In this document: positions 1 to 8,786 of the stretch, in pieces | Layout: each line of letters begins with the position of its first letter | Numbering within the stretch: position 1 is the stretch's first letter | Origin: Bog-473 sp963836605 | GTDB taxonomy: Bacteria > Actinomycetota > Acidimicrobiia > Acidimicrobiales > RAAP-2 | Assembly: GCA_963836605.1 (NCBI GenBank) | Contig: CAWIKB010000009.1 | Location: forward strand, 186,001-250,000 | Direction of reading: 5' to 3' | DNA length: 64,000 bases | Notes under the pieces: model-generated | What the model was told of the DNA's origin: nothing | What the model saw: only the letters and a program-made list of their open reading frames with translations | Database searches by the model: none | Program-made: the position numbers and the translations under genes

Positions 1-531
1 GTTGGGGGTCCAGTGGTTGGCGTCGCCCTGCAGGAAGCCGTAGTACCGCTCGAAACCCACACCGAGCGGCCAGGTGTCGAAGGGCCCGGCGGCCGAGCGC
101 TGCCACCGGGGGGTGAGATGCCATTTCCCGACGGCCAGCGTCGAATAGCCGGCATCGCGCAACAGGCGCGGCAGCGCGGCCGCCGACTCGGGCAGGCGGG
201 CCGTGTAACCCGGGTAGGCCAGGGGGATGTCGGCCAGGAACCCCATCCCGACGGCGTGGTGGTTGCGGCCGGTGAAGAACGAGGCGCGGGTGGGGGAGCA
301 CAACGAGGTCACGTGGAACCGGTTGTAGGAGGCGCCGCCCTGGGCCAGTGCATCGAGATGGGGCGTGGCGATGTCCGAACCGAAGCACCCGAGGTGACCG
401 AACCCCGTGTCGTCCAGCACGATGGCCACCACGTTGGGTGCACCGGCGGGCGGTTTGGGGTCGACCGGGAAGCGTGGTGTCGACTCGGCCGGTGTGAAGC
501 CGATGTGTTGAGGGGGGTCGGCCGGGCTCAT
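1..531 (-). CDS. Arylsulfatase, N-terminal part (runs off the window)
   Basis: This is the first 177 codons of a sulfatase; the 3' end lies outside the window. The reverse strand from the ATG at 531 stays open to base 1. It reads VVAIVLDDTGFGHLGCFG, the metal-binding start of the alkaline phosphatase/sulfatase fold, followed by LCSPTRASFFTGRNHH. The CSPTR pentapeptide is the site where Cys becomes formylglycine, and the following FTGRN is typical of the family. GKWHL is the later lysine/histidine active-site element. It should hydrolyse sulfate esters after activation by a formylglycine-generating enzyme, which is not visible here. The substrate cannot be told. I see no signal peptide, so a cytoplasmic enzyme of the actinobacterial AtsA/AtsD kind is likely. 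Confidence 0.88.
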   Translation of the reverse strand, partial: MSPADPPQHIGFTPAESTPRFPVDPKPPAGAPNVVAIVLDDTGFGHLGCFGSDIATPHLDALAQGGASYNRFHVTSLCSPTRASFFTGRNHHAVGMGFLADIPLAYPGYTARLPESAAALPRLLRDAGYSTLAVGKWHLTPRWQRSAAGPFDTWPLGVGFERYYGFLQGDANHWTPN

Positions 532-614
532 GGGGTGATCGACGCGCAGCGTGAGGGCATGACGACAGGGTAGGGCAGTGGCGGGCTGCGCCTCCGCCCA
601 AGCCCGGGGGTAGC

Positions 615-890
615 GTGGGTGTCGCATGCTGGGACACGTGCCTCCGTCACCGCAGCCCCACTGGCCCGACGGCATCGCCCCCCTCGTCGGGTACATGGCC
701 ACGCGCGGAGCCCCAACCACTCGAGGACCGCGAACCGGTCGAGCCCGAGTGGTGGGAATTCGACGAGGTGGCCGAGGAATGGGGGCCCAGACGCTCGCGG
801 CTCATGGGCTTCACCGCCGTGGTGCTGGCGGCGGCGCTGCTGGTCGCGGGCGTGGGCACCGTCCTCGAGCTCGTCCTGTCCGCTCACTGA
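615..890 (+). CDS. Small single-pass membrane protein, unknown function
   Basis: The C-terminal half looks real: an acidic WWEFDEVAEEWG stretch, a basic RRSR, then one hydrophobic segment of about 20 residues (FTAVVLAAALLVAGVGTVL) ending close to the C-terminus. This gives a tail-anchored or N-in small membrane protein. The N-terminal 40 residues are low-complexity and unconvincing. The true start may be further in, or the start may lie in another frame, where a PPSPQPHWPDG-like stretch is visible, with a frameshift. It lies divergently from the sulfatase gene. I do not recognise a family. Confidence 0.45.
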   Translation: MGVACWDTCLRHRSPTGPTASPPSSGTWPRAEPQPLEDREPVEPEWWEFDEVAEEWGPRRSRLMGFTAVVLAAALLVAGVGTVLELVLSAH

Positions 891-1030
891 GCCGGGCTCA
901 CAGCAAAAGGCCCTGATCGCAGCGCGCTCGACCCCGGGCCGAGGCGGCGCGTCACTTCGCCTGCGGAGAATTGATCAGCTGGTCACGGGGCCACGGGAAG
1001 AGGCGCAACGATCCGGCACGGCGCGAGGCG

Positions 1031-2041
1031 CTAGGGCGCGGGGTCTCCGACCTTGCCGATTTCCCGCAGCCACGCGGTGGTACGGCCGAGCCCGTCGTCG
1101 AGGCTGATCGGGTCGTAGCCGAGGCGTTTGTAGGTCTTCGTCTCGGTCAGGGGCCGGCTGCGACCGGACTTTCCCGCTTTGGCCGCGCCGGCGGCGATCG
1201 CCACCAGGGTCGGGCCGAACACGCGCGCCAGTTCGGGATCGTCGGACGGCTCCACGTCCACCACCCGGTGATCGAGGCCGGCGAGCTCACAGATCCGGTT
1301 GCAGGCCTCGGCGATGCTCACGACGTCCTCGGGCCGACCGTCGAGCATGTAGCGCTCGCCGGAAACGCCACGGTCGAGGGCGAGGATGCACCCGCGTGCG
1401 ATATCTTCGGCAAAGACCCAGCTGACCGGGAACTTCAGATAGCGCTCGATGCGAAGGCGGAGGGCTGACAGCAGGACCCGGTTGAAACTCGTCCGCCCGA
1501 GCGCATTGCTGGCCACCGGGGAGGGGCCGAAGATGGCGCCGGGATGGGTGCTGACGACGTCCTGCCCGGCCGCGCTGCGGGCCATGGCGTCCTCGAAAGC
1601 GGCCATTTTGGTGATGGTGTAGGGATCCGAGCTCGGCTCCTTGGAGACGGGCGCGTCCTCACGTTCGAGGCCACCAGAGGTGTCGAAGAACGTACCGGTG
1701 CTCACCGCCACCACTCGGCGCAGGCCGAGCTTCTCGGCCGCGTCGAGGACATGCTTGGTGCCATTGACATTGACGGCCTCGAAATCGGCCAGGTTCTGAC
1801 TGGCCCCGCCGAGCAGCGCGGCGCAGTGGATGGCCGAGTCACTTCCCGAGGCTGCCCTGAGGACGTCGTCGGCTTCGGTGACATCACCGGCTCGTACTTC
1901 CACACCCAGGAAGGTCAGCGGCTCGGTGTCCGCCTCGGCTCGGGCCAGGGCCTGGACGTGGTCACCCCGATCAATCAGTAGCTTGCAGATATTGGCGCCC
2001 GCCAGTCCCGTGGCGCCCGTGACGAAAACCGTTTGGCTCAC
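1031..2041 (-). CDS. NAD(P)-dependent epimerase/dehydratase family protein (extended SDR)
   Basis: A 336-residue extended short-chain dehydrogenase. Residues 5-13 give the nucleotide-binding TGATGLAG motif (GxxGxxG) of the Rossmann fold. The catalytic pair is the Y and K of DPYTITK near residue 145, with a Ser/Thr-rich VSTGTFF strand before it. The length and the variable C-terminal substrate domain fit sugar-nucleotide epimerases, dihydroflavonol reductases and steroid or aldehyde reductases alike, so the substrate is open. The start codon overlaps the stop of the upstream CMD gene by 4 bases (ATGA), so the two are very probably co-translated. Confidence 0.85.
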   Translation of the reverse strand: MSQTVFVTGATGLAGANICKLLIDRGDHVQALARAEADTEPLTFLGVEVRAGDVTEADDVLRAASGSDSAIHCAALLGGASQNLADFEAVNVNGTKHVLDAAEKLGLRRVVAVSTGTFFDTSGGLEREDAPVSKEPSSDPYTITKMAAFEDAMARSAAGQDVVSTHPGAIFGPSPVASNALGRTSFNRVLLSALRLRIERYLKFPVSWVFAEDIARGCILALDRGVSGERYMLDGRPEDVVSIAEACNRICELAGLDHRVVDVEPSDDPELARVFGPTLVAIAAGAAKAGKSGRSRPLTETKTYKRLGYDPISLDDGLGRTTAWLREIGKVGDPAP

Positions 2042-2625
2042 GCTGAAGCTTGCTCGGGAGCGTCCGCGAACGCCGCGTCAACCTGGGCCGGGTCGAAATG
2101 GATCACCGGCTCGCTGTTGCCGAACACATCGAGGGTGTGGATGAAACGGTGCACGCCCATGGTGTTCGCGCAGGTGAAGCCCAACTCGATGATCTGGGCG
2201 GCGGTGAAGACGTCGCTCAACTCCCGGTAGACCTCGTCGTCGATGGCATGGTGGTCGGCCGAGAGCAGGTCCAGGAACTGGACAGCCAGCCGCTCCTGCT
2301 CCGTCAGGTCCCCATGGCCCGGGGCGATCAGGCACGCCACGTCCTCGTCGGTTATGGAGTCGTGTTTGCGGGACTGCATGCACGGTTGGCATTCCCCCAG
2401 TTGGGCGCTGCGGATCCGGATGAGCTCGTGGATGCGGGCGCCCAGCAGGGTGTTCTTCCCAAAGGCGCTGCGCGCCATGCTGGTCATGACGATCTGCGCC
2501 GTCTTGTAGGCAAAGATCTGGAGGGGGACCGGCGTGGCGTAGGTGCCATCGGCCACACCTTCTTCGATGATCCGCCGTGTTTCTGGCGCCATTTCTTCCA
2601 ACGGAATCGGTTCAATCCTCGGCAC
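2038..2625 (-). CDS. Carboxymuconolactone decarboxylase (CMD/AhpD) family protein
   Basis: A 195-residue all-helical protein of the CMD/AhpD family. The redox CxxC is present in GECQPCMQSRKHD near residue 80, in the ELIRIRSAQLGECQPC context usual for the family. Such proteins are peroxidase-like or disulfide-exchange enzymes, or true decarboxylases. The CxxC plus downstream His favours AhpD-like redox chemistry. It is the first gene of a two-gene unit with the epimerase, overlapping it by ATGA, and is divergent from the SDR gene starting at 2695. The two divergent genes share a 69-bp promoter region. Confidence 0.85.
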   Translation of the reverse strand: MPRIEPIPLEEMAPETRRIIEEGVADGTYATPVPLQIFAYKTAQIVMTSMARSAFGKNTLLGARIHELIRIRSAQLGECQPCMQSRKHDSITDEDVACLIAPGHGDLTEQERLAVQFLDLLSADHHAIDDEVYRELSDVFTAAQIIELGFTCANTMGVHRFIHTLDVFGNSEPVIHFDPAQVDAAFADAPEQASA

Positions 2626-2694
2626 GAAGCCCCCTTTTCGTCCAGCGTCGTCGGTCTGCTGGCGCAGCCCTATTGTACTGTCGGCGCCGTGACC

Positions 2695-3495
2695 ATGAAT
2701 CCCGAGTCCATTCTCCTGACCGGCAAGGTGGCCGTCGTCACCGGTGGTGGCGCCGGTATCGGCCGAGGTATCGCACGCGGTCTGGCTGCCTTCGGTGCAT
2801 CAGTGGCCATCTGGGAACGCGACGAGGCATCGGTCGCTGCCGCGGCCGAAGAGATCGATGGACTGGGCATTGTGACGGATGTGCGAGAGTCGCCACAAGT
2901 CGACGCGGCGCTGGCTCGAACGACCACCGAGCTGGGCCCGGTCGACATCCTGGTGAACAACGCCGGCGCTGTGTTCTGGTCATCGATCCTCGACACTTCG
3001 GAGAACGGCTGGGACGCCCTGTATCGAGCCAACCTGAAGCATGTCATGGTGTGCACCCAGCGCGTGGCGCGGGGCATGGTCGAAGCCGGTGCGGGCGGCA
3101 GTGTCATCAGCGTGACCTCGATCGAAGGCGTGCGGGCCGCTCCGGGATACGCCGCCTATGCCGCAGCCAAGGCCGGTGTGATCAATTTCACCAAGACGGC
3201 GGCGCTCGAGCTCGCCCCTCATGGGATCCGTGTCAACGCCCTGGCCCCCGACATCACCCTCACCGAAGGACTGGCGTCAGTGGCTCCACCAGGGGCCGAG
3301 AAGCAGTTCGGCTTTACGGTGCCGATGGGACGGCCGGGCCATGTCGACGACCTGGCCGGTGCCGCCGTGTTCTTGGCCGGCGACCTCTCCAGGTACGTCA
3401 CGGGACAGACCATTCACGTCGACGGCGGGACGCAGGCCTCGAGCGGTTGGTACCACCACCCCGAATCGGGTTCCTACGTGCTCGGACCGACCTGA
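2695..3495 (+). CDS. SDR family NAD(P)-dependent oxidoreductase
   Basis: A classical short-chain dehydrogenase of about 266 residues. TGGGAGIGRG (cofactor-binding TGxxxGxG), NNAG (residues about 90-93), the catalytic Ser in SVTSIEG and the YAAYAAAK catalytic Tyr/Lys are all present. The C-terminal GQTIHVDGG is the typical FabG-like ending, followed by a short extension (YHHPESGSYVLGPT). It should oxidise or reduce an alcohol/ketone with NAD(P)H; the substrate is unknown. I chose ATG 2695; a GTG two codons upstream is possible. The reading frame is open further upstream, but that part is antisense to the CMD gene and is not coding. Confidence 0.85.
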   Translation: MNPESILLTGKVAVVTGGGAGIGRGIARGLAAFGASVAIWERDEASVAAAAEEIDGLGIVTDVRESPQVDAALARTTTELGPVDILVNNAGAVFWSSILDTSENGWDALYRANLKHVMVCTQRVARGMVEAGAGGSVISVTSIEGVRAAPGYAAYAAAKAGVINFTKTAALELAPHGIRVNALAPDITLTEGLASVAPPGAEKQFGFTVPMGRPGHVDDLAGAAVFLAGDLSRYVTGQTIHVDGGTQASSGWYHHPESGSYVLGPT

Positions 3496-3523
3496 GTCGA
3501 CCGGGACCGACCTGAGCCGACGG
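3484..3523. repeat. Tandem 20-bp duplication at the 3' end of the SDR gene
   Basis: Two adjacent copies of a 20-mer beginning GGACCGACCTGAG differ at only two positions. The first copy contains the TGA stop codon of the SDR gene and the second lies just after it. It looks like a local tandem duplication of the gene end, not a functional element. Confidence 0.75.
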
Positions 3524-3560
3524 GCGGCGGCGGGGCGGGTCTCGCTGCGCCGGTCGGGAC

Positions 3561-4358
3561 TCAATCCCCGTCATCCCGCCCGACATGGCCCGCGTGGACG
3601 GACATGCCACCGTCAATGGCGATCATCTGACCTGTGATGTAGCGGGAGGCATCCGAGGCCAAGAAGACCACCAGGTCGGCGATGTCGTCGGGTTGCCCGA
3701 GGTAGGGGGTGAGGGTGGCGCCGCCCAGCATGGCCAGAGCGTTCTCGCTGAGATGCGCCCGCACGGCGTCGGTGATGATGAGGCCGGGCACGATCGTGTT
3801 GACCCGGATGCCTTGCTTGCCGTGTCCGGTCGCCACGTACATCGTCAGCGCGTTGACTCCCGCCTTGGAAACGCCGTAGGCCGTGCGCGTCCGGTCACCG
3901 CTGAGGGAAGCGCCAGAGGACATGTTGACGATGGACCCGCCGCCGCTCTTGACCATCTCCGGTATGGCGTGCTTACAGGTGAGCATCTGGCTGGTCAGGT
4001 TGACGGCGATGGCCCGGTTCCATACGTCGACGGACAACTCGGTGACCCCGGTGTCGCGCGACAAGAAATCGCTCTCCGTCAACGCAGCGTTGTTATGGAG
4101 GACATCGAGGCGCCCGAATTGGGCGACCGTCGAGGCGATCATGGAGACGACCTCGGATTCCACGGAGAGGTCGGTCTGCACGAAGATGGCTCGGCCACCC
4201 GTGGACGCGATGTCATCGGCCACCCGAGCGGCACCTTCATCGTCGATGTCGACAACGACGACGCAGGCGCCTTCCCGGGCCAAGGTCCGGGCGGTCGCAC
4301 CGCCGATTCCCCCGGCGCCCCCGGTCACTATCGCCACCTTGTCGTCGAGCTGTCGCAT
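3561..4358 (-). CDS. SDR family oxidoreductase (3-ketoacyl/alcohol dehydrogenase type)
   Basis: A 265-residue classical SDR. It has TGGAGGIGG (TGxxxGxG), a D at the end of strand 2 in VVVVDIDDEG that favours NAD(H), HNNAA instead of the common NNAG, the catalytic Ser in NMSSGAS and the catalytic YGVSK. It ends with GQMIAIDGGMSVHAGH. The start at 4358 (MRQLDDKVAIVTGG) leaves the usual short N-terminus; the open frame upstream of this reads as non-coding. It converges with the other SDR gene, 65 bp away. The two share fold and length but are not obvious duplicates. Confidence 0.85.
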   Translation of the reverse strand: MRQLDDKVAIVTGGAGGIGGATARTLAREGACVVVVDIDDEGAARVADDIASTGGRAIFVQTDLSVESEVVSMIASTVAQFGRLDVLHNNAALTESDFLSRDTGVTELSVDVWNRAIAVNLTSQMLTCKHAIPEMVKSGGGSIVNMSSGASLSGDRTRTAYGVSKAGVNALTMYVATGHGKQGIRVNTIVPGLIITDAVRAHLSENALAMLGGATLTPYLGQPDDIADLVVFLASDASRYITGQMIAIDGGMSVHAGHVGRDDGD

Positions 4359-4596
4359 GGCGAGATCATGGCATTCTCCGCCCGGATCGACCCCAACGGC
4401 GCCGATTCTCGGCTTCCGGCCCGTCAATAGATGACGAGATTGGCGGAACCGACGGGACCGGTACCCGTGCCGAGCGGCGGCTTCTTCTGGTGCCGGGTCG
4501 GAAGCCGAGCAGAATATCGGCTCCTTCCCCTACAATTGCCGGCAGTCTTCGGTAGTTGAGCACTTGATGTGGAAACCCACGTGTGAGGAGGCAGTT

Positions 4597-5957
4597 ATGC
4601 GATCCGACGTGCAGTCGTCTCCGTCCCGCTCGAGGCCGTCGATATCCACTCGACGGATGTCTCTCGAACGGCCAAGCGCACCGCCGCCACGAGGTGCCGC
4701 GGCCGCCGTGGCTCCACTGCTCGCTTACCTGTTCAACAAGGAGCTACCCGTTCGGTTCGAATTCTGGGACGGGACTGCATTGGGGCCCATCGACCGAAGA
4801 GCAGCCGTTCTGGTCCGCTCTCCCAACGCGATGCGCCGCATCCTGTGGGCCCCCCGAGAGTTGGGACTCGCCCGGGCTTTCGTCATGGGAGATCTTCAGT
4901 TCGAGGGCGATATCCATGAGGTTCTCGAGCTCATGCACCGGGCGGCTCCCGCCGATATTCGCACCGGCCCGATCGCCCGCCTCTCCTTCCTGGCCTTGAC
5001 CACGGCGCGTCGACTCGGTGTCTTGGGGCCCCCACTCCCGCCTCCCCCTGAAGAGGCGTCACCACACGGTCGCCGACACTCCAAGCATCGGGATGCCGAG
5101 GTGATCAGCCATCACTACGACGTCAGCAACGCCTTCTACCGCATGGTGCTCGGTCCCTCCATGACGTACTCGTGCGCGCAATTCGAGACGGATGCCAGCA
5201 CCCTGGGGGAAGCGCAGGAGTCCAAGCTCGACCTGGTGTGCCGCAAGCTCGGACTCCCGGCCCGGCCCGGCGTGCGCGTTCTCGACGTGGGCTGCGGCTG
5301 GGGCTCCATGGCGCTGCACGCAGCAGGTCACTACGGAGCGCGTGTCGTCGGGGTGACGTTGAGCCGGGAGCAGGCAGAGCTCGCCCGCGAGCGGGTGGCC
5401 CACGCGGGCCTCCACGGGCAGATCGAGATCCGGATGCAGGACTACCGGGACATCCGCGACGAGCCTTTTGACGCCATTTCGTCTGTCGGGATGTTCGAGC
5501 ACGTCGGGTCGTCGCATATGGGCGAGTACTTCGCGACCATGCGACGCCTGCTTGCCCCCGAGGGTCGATTGCTGAACCACGCCATTTCGAGCGTCGGCGG
5601 TTCCCGGATCGGGCACAACTCGTTCATCGGTCGCTATGTGTTCCCCGACGGGGAATTGATCGATGTGGGGACGGTGGTCCTGGCCATGGAACGTGCCGGC
5701 TTCGAGGTTCGAGACCTCGAATCGCTCCGGGAGCACTACGCCCGGACCCTGCGCGCCTGGGTCCGCAACCTCGAGGACAACTGGGAACTGGCCGTGGCGG
5801 AAGTCGGAGAGCGGCGCGGCGGGTCTGGCACCTCTACATGGCGGTGTCAGCCAACTCATTCGACGAGGGGGGGATATCCATCCACCAGGTCCTTGGCGTC
5901 GCTCCCAGTTTGGAGGGGAAGAGCGGGATGCCCCTCACGAGAACGTCGTGGGCGTAG
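4597..5957 (+). CDS. Cyclopropane-fatty-acid-phospholipid synthase family protein, frameshifted near the C-terminus
   Basis: This SAM-dependent enzyme adds a methylene group to unsaturated membrane acyl chains. The start at 4597 follows a clear GAGGAGG ribosome site. The SAM motif VLDVGCGWGSMALHAA is at about residue 230, followed by GVTLSREQAELA and the carbonate/active-site SSVGMFEHVG. The frame of the start runs into unrelated sequence after residue about 408 (VAEVGERR). One base appears missing around 5811-5822 in a GC-rich stretch. Shifting frame there restores ARVWHLYMAVSANSF and VLGVAPSLEGKSGMPLTR, the normal ending, with TAG at 5955-5957. The gene is either a recent pseudogene or carries an assembly error. 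An N-terminal cap of about 130 residues precedes the methyltransferase domain. Confidence 0.85.
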
Positions 5958-6351
5958 GGGTCAGTCCGGGTACGGCAACCGGCGCACGGAAAGGACGTGC
6001 CGAACGGGGGTCGCTGCACCGCCGTCGACCTCTGATTGTCACCGCCGTTGCTGGGTCGGATCGCCGCCGGCATCGCCCACCTGACGGTGATCGGGTGTGG
6101 CGACTCGAGAATGCCCGCAGGTTTGCGATGGGTGAACGGATCGCCGCGTCAGATGAATGGAGCGCGAACAATCGATGAAGAATCGATGACGACGGAGTAC
6201 GTCGACGCATTTCGATGAATACTGGAAGCGGCAACGCGTAGAGCACGCGTGGCCACCCGGAACATGCCACCAGGAGTATGACGGCCCTGCGGTCCGCCCT
6301 CTGAAGGTCATCGTGCGCGATCACCATCAGAGTGGATTTCGTGTGGGTCGA
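5958..6351. other. Gap without a recognisable gene
   Basis: About 390 bp between the cyclopropane synthase and the WS/DGAT gene. Open frames cross it in several phases, but none has a ribosome site or recognisable family features. The region is slightly richer in A/T towards its end, as expected of a promoter. Confidence 0.4.
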
Positions 6352-6368
6352 CTTCGATAGCATCGAAG
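6352..6368. promoter_or_regulatory. Inverted repeat CTTCGAT-AGC-ATCGAAG upstream of WS/DGAT
   Basis: A perfect 7-bp inverted repeat with a 3-bp centre lies 47 bp before the WS/DGAT start codon. It could be an operator or a short hairpin in the leader. No regulator was assigned. This gene lacks the DosR-like box found in front of the other regulon members. Confidence 0.35.
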
Positions 6369-6414
6369 GGTGGACCGAGTCGGCGGACTCGGCGATTCCA
6401 GAAGAGGCAGTTCC

Positions 6415-7968
6415 ATGCAGCGTTTGAACGGCATCGATCCGATGTTCCTCTACTCGGAAACCCCAGTGACTCCGATGGAGGTGGCGTACACCTGCGTCTT
6501 TGATCCGTCGACGGCTCCGGAAGGGTACTCGTTCGAGCGGCTCAGAGTCGTCCTCTCCCAGCGGTTGCCGAAGTTGCATCCATTGCGCCGCCGGCTGATG
6601 GAAGTGCCCCTGGGACTCGATCACCCGCGCTGGGTGGACGATCCCCAATTCGATCTGGACGACCATCTCCACCGGGTTGCCTTGCCGGCGCCGTGCGGAC
6701 CCTCGGAATTGAGCGAGCTGGCCACCGAAATCATCGGTCGACCGCTTGACTTCAGTCAGTCACCCTGGGAAATGCATGTCATCGAAGGGTTCTGCGGGGA
6801 AAAGGTGGCGGTGATCGCCAAGGTCCACCATGCGGTCATCGATGGCGTGTCGGGGGCCGAGCTATTGGCCGAGTTGCTCGACGTCACACCTGACGCCCAC
6901 GTTTCGGAGGGCGACGGCTCTCCGTGGCGGGCGCCCGCGTTGCCGTCGGCGATCCAGCTGGTGTCACAAGCTCTGCCCAACGTGCTCACCAGTCCCCTCA
7001 GGGCGCTCCGCGCGGCCCGGGAAATCGGGCGTACGTCGCTACGCCTGGCTCGTCACGTCTTCGACGTGGGCACGACCTCGCTCCCCATTCCGCTGGCAGC
7101 ACCTGACCAATTCGCGACTGAGATGAAGGCCACTCGGACCATCTCCTTCGTCAGAGTGAGCCTGAGCGAGATCGTGGCGTTGAAGGACCGGTTCGGGGTG
7201 ACGCTCAATGACGTCGTGCTCGCCATGTGCTCGGGAGCACTGCGGTCCTATCTGTCTGATCACCATGAGGAGACGGCGAACTCATTGATTGCCGTGGTGC
7301 CGGTCTCGGCCCGGCGTCAATCTGAACACGATGCGCTGGGCAATCGGCTCTCGGCGATGTTCGTGCCCTTGGCCAGCGATCGGGAAGAACCCTTGGAGCG
7401 ACTCCTCGCCGTTGCCGATGCCAGCGCGTCGGCCAAGGCTCAGGAGCATGCGGTCGGTTTCAGCGCCCTGGCTTCCTCGGTTTCCGACGTCGTGCCGCCG
7501 GTTCTCGCCCGGCCCGCTCTGCACCTCGGCGCGAGGGTCGGCGCGCTCCGTCGGCTGCGACCGGCCAATCTCATGATCTCCAACGTCCCGGGATCGAGAG
7601 TTCCGCTTTACTTCGCCGGGATGCGCATGGAGGCGCTCTATCCGATCGGTCCGGTCATCGATGGCGTGGCCCTCAACATCACCGTGCAGAGCTACCTCGA
7701 TTCGCTGTTCGTTGGCTTGAACGCCTGCCCGAGTGTCGTGCCCGACCTCGACGCGTTGGCTGGCTCAGTGGTCGACGAGCTCGGCCATCTGACCCGGGCG
7801 GCCCAGCGGGAGACGCGGGCTGAGCGCTCGAGGACGCCCGAGAATCGAGAGGCAGTTGACGATGCGAAGCCCACTGTGCACGCAACGGGTGCAACGGGAT
7901 CGCGACGCCGGCGACCGGTGCAGACGAAGGCCGCTGGGTCGGTGCCATCCGGCCGCCGCGCTCCGTGA
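6415..7968 (+). CDS. Wax ester synthase/acyl-CoA:diacylglycerol acyltransferase (WS/DGAT) 1
   Basis: This enzyme makes triacylglycerol or wax esters for storage from acyl-CoA. The protein has about 517 residues, and the active-site HHxxxDG appears as HHAVIDG near residue 140. Other family markers are LNDVVLAMCSGALR, NLMISNVPG and the final GPVIDGVALNITVQSY block. The start at 6415 gives the standard N-terminus, MQRLNGIDPMFLYSE, with a GAGGCAG ribosome site. The last 55 residues are a basic, low-complexity tail (RRRRP) beyond the usual end. It follows a cyclopropane synthase, so both act on acyl lipids. A second copy lies at 28640-30049. Confidence 0.92.
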   Translation: MQRLNGIDPMFLYSETPVTPMEVAYTCVFDPSTAPEGYSFERLRVVLSQRLPKLHPLRRRLMEVPLGLDHPRWVDDPQFDLDDHLHRVALPAPCGPSELSELATEIIGRPLDFSQSPWEMHVIEGFCGEKVAVIAKVHHAVIDGVSGAELLAELLDVTPDAHVSEGDGSPWRAPALPSAIQLVSQALPNVLTSPLRALRAAREIGRTSLRLARHVFDVGTTSLPIPLAAPDQFATEMKATRTISFVRVSLSEIVALKDRFGVTLNDVVLAMCSGALRSYLSDHHEETANSLIAVVPVSARRQSEHDALGNRLSAMFVPLASDREEPLERLLAVADASASAKAQEHAVGFSALASSVSDVVPPVLARPALHLGARVGALRRLRPANLMISNVPGSRVPLYFAGMRMEALYPIGPVIDGVALNITVQSYLDSLFVGLNACPSVVPDLDALAGSVVDELGHLTRAAQRETRAERSRTPENREAVDDAKPTVHATGATGSRRRRPVQTKAAGSVPSGRRAP

Positions 7969-8015
7969 CCGGAGCAAGAGTGCGGCATGAGGAAAAGCGA
8001 GAGAGAAAGGAGCAC

Positions 8016-8423
8016 ATGCCAATGACAACCGTCAGAGACGTCATGAGTCGAGAGGTCGAGTTCCTCGAAACCTCCGAGACGGCGGCCGACGCCGCTTCCT
8101 TCCTGGCCTGCCATGAGGTTGGCGCCATCCCCTTGTGCCAACCCGACGGGAGCCTGGCCGGCGTGGTGACGGATCGTGACATCGTCGTCAAGGTGGTCGC
8201 TCTCGGCAAGGATCCCCAGAGGTGCTCCCTGTCCGATCTGGCCGAGCCGACCGATGCCCTCGCCGTCGGTCTCGACGATTCAGTCGAGGAGGTCGCCGCG
8301 ATCATGACGCGGCACCGGATAGGGCGGCTCCCGGTTACCGACAACGACCGGTTGATCGGTCTCGTCACTCACGGCGACGTCGCCCGCTCGCTGTCCTTTG
8401 GGCATTCGTGGGGCGACCTGTAG
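8016..8423 (+). CDS. CBS-domain pair protein (Hrp1-like)
   Basis: A 135-residue protein made of two CBS modules and nothing else. TVRDVMSREVEFLE starts the first, VVTDRDIVVKV ends it, and IGRLPVTDNDRLIGLVTHGDVARS ends the second. Such stand-alone pairs bind adenine nucleotides or other ligands and act as energy or stress sensors. M. tuberculosis Hrp1 (Rv2626c) is the best known and belongs to the DosR regulon. The start at 8016 follows GAGAGAAAGGAG. No DosR-like box was seen upstream; it may be co-transcribed with the WS/DGAT gene 47 bp upstream. Confidence 0.88.
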   Translation: MPMTTVRDVMSREVEFLETSETAADAASFLACHEVGAIPLCQPDGSLAGVVTDRDIVVKVVALGKDPQRCSLSDLAEPTDALAVGLDDSVEEVAAIMTRHRIGRLPVTDNDRLIGLVTHGDVARSLSFGHSWGDL

Positions 8424-8501
8424 GGTCTGACAGCGGAGCATTCTCCTTACTGACGGGGGCACCGCCCACGGGAACGAAGTGATCTCCGCTACCGTGGCCC
8501 T

Positions 8502-8768
8502 GTGAGTGGCCCGCAAGTGCCCGGTGGGGTGGTGCACAAACTTCCAGGAGACCTGCGCCAGGCGCTGATCGCCAATCCCACGGCATTCGGTGCCTGGAAG
8601 GACATCACGCCTCTGGCCCGCAACGAGTTCATCTGCTGGGTCGAAGATGCGAAGCAGGAGATGACCCGGGAGCGCCGCATTCGCCGGACCCAGGAGGAGC
8701 TGGAGGAGGGCCAGCGTCGGCCCTGCTGCTGGCCAGGGTGCACCCACCGCGAGCGCACCGGTAGATAG
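8502..8768 (+). CDS. YdeI/OmpD-associated family protein
   Basis: An 88-residue protein matching the C-terminal helical domain of the YdeI/OmpD-associated family. The block LPGDLRQALIANP, then AWKDITPLARNEFICWVEDAK, then RRIRRTQEELEEGQRRPCCWPGC, is characteristic of the short actinobacterial forms. The family's role is unsettled; some members protect against antimicrobial peptides or bacteriocins. GTG 8502 is the best start although no strong ribosome site precedes it. The final CCWPGCTH might bind metal. It converges with the merR gene. Confidence 0.7.
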   Translation: MSGPQVPGGVVHKLPGDLRQALIANPTAFGAWKDITPLARNEFICWVEDAKQEMTRERRIRRTQEELEEGQRRPCCWPGCTHRERTGR

Positions 8769-8786
8769 CGTTCGGCAGGGTTTGGC

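Noticed and set aside
13..573. A 186-codon plus-strand open frame
   Set aside because: It is antisense to the sulfatase fragment, which has the CSPTR motif; the plus-strand product is low-complexity and Gly/Arg-rich.
2050..2694. Upstream extension of the SDR reading frame
   Set aside because: It is antisense to the CMD gene, and the SDR fold begins right after ATG 2695.
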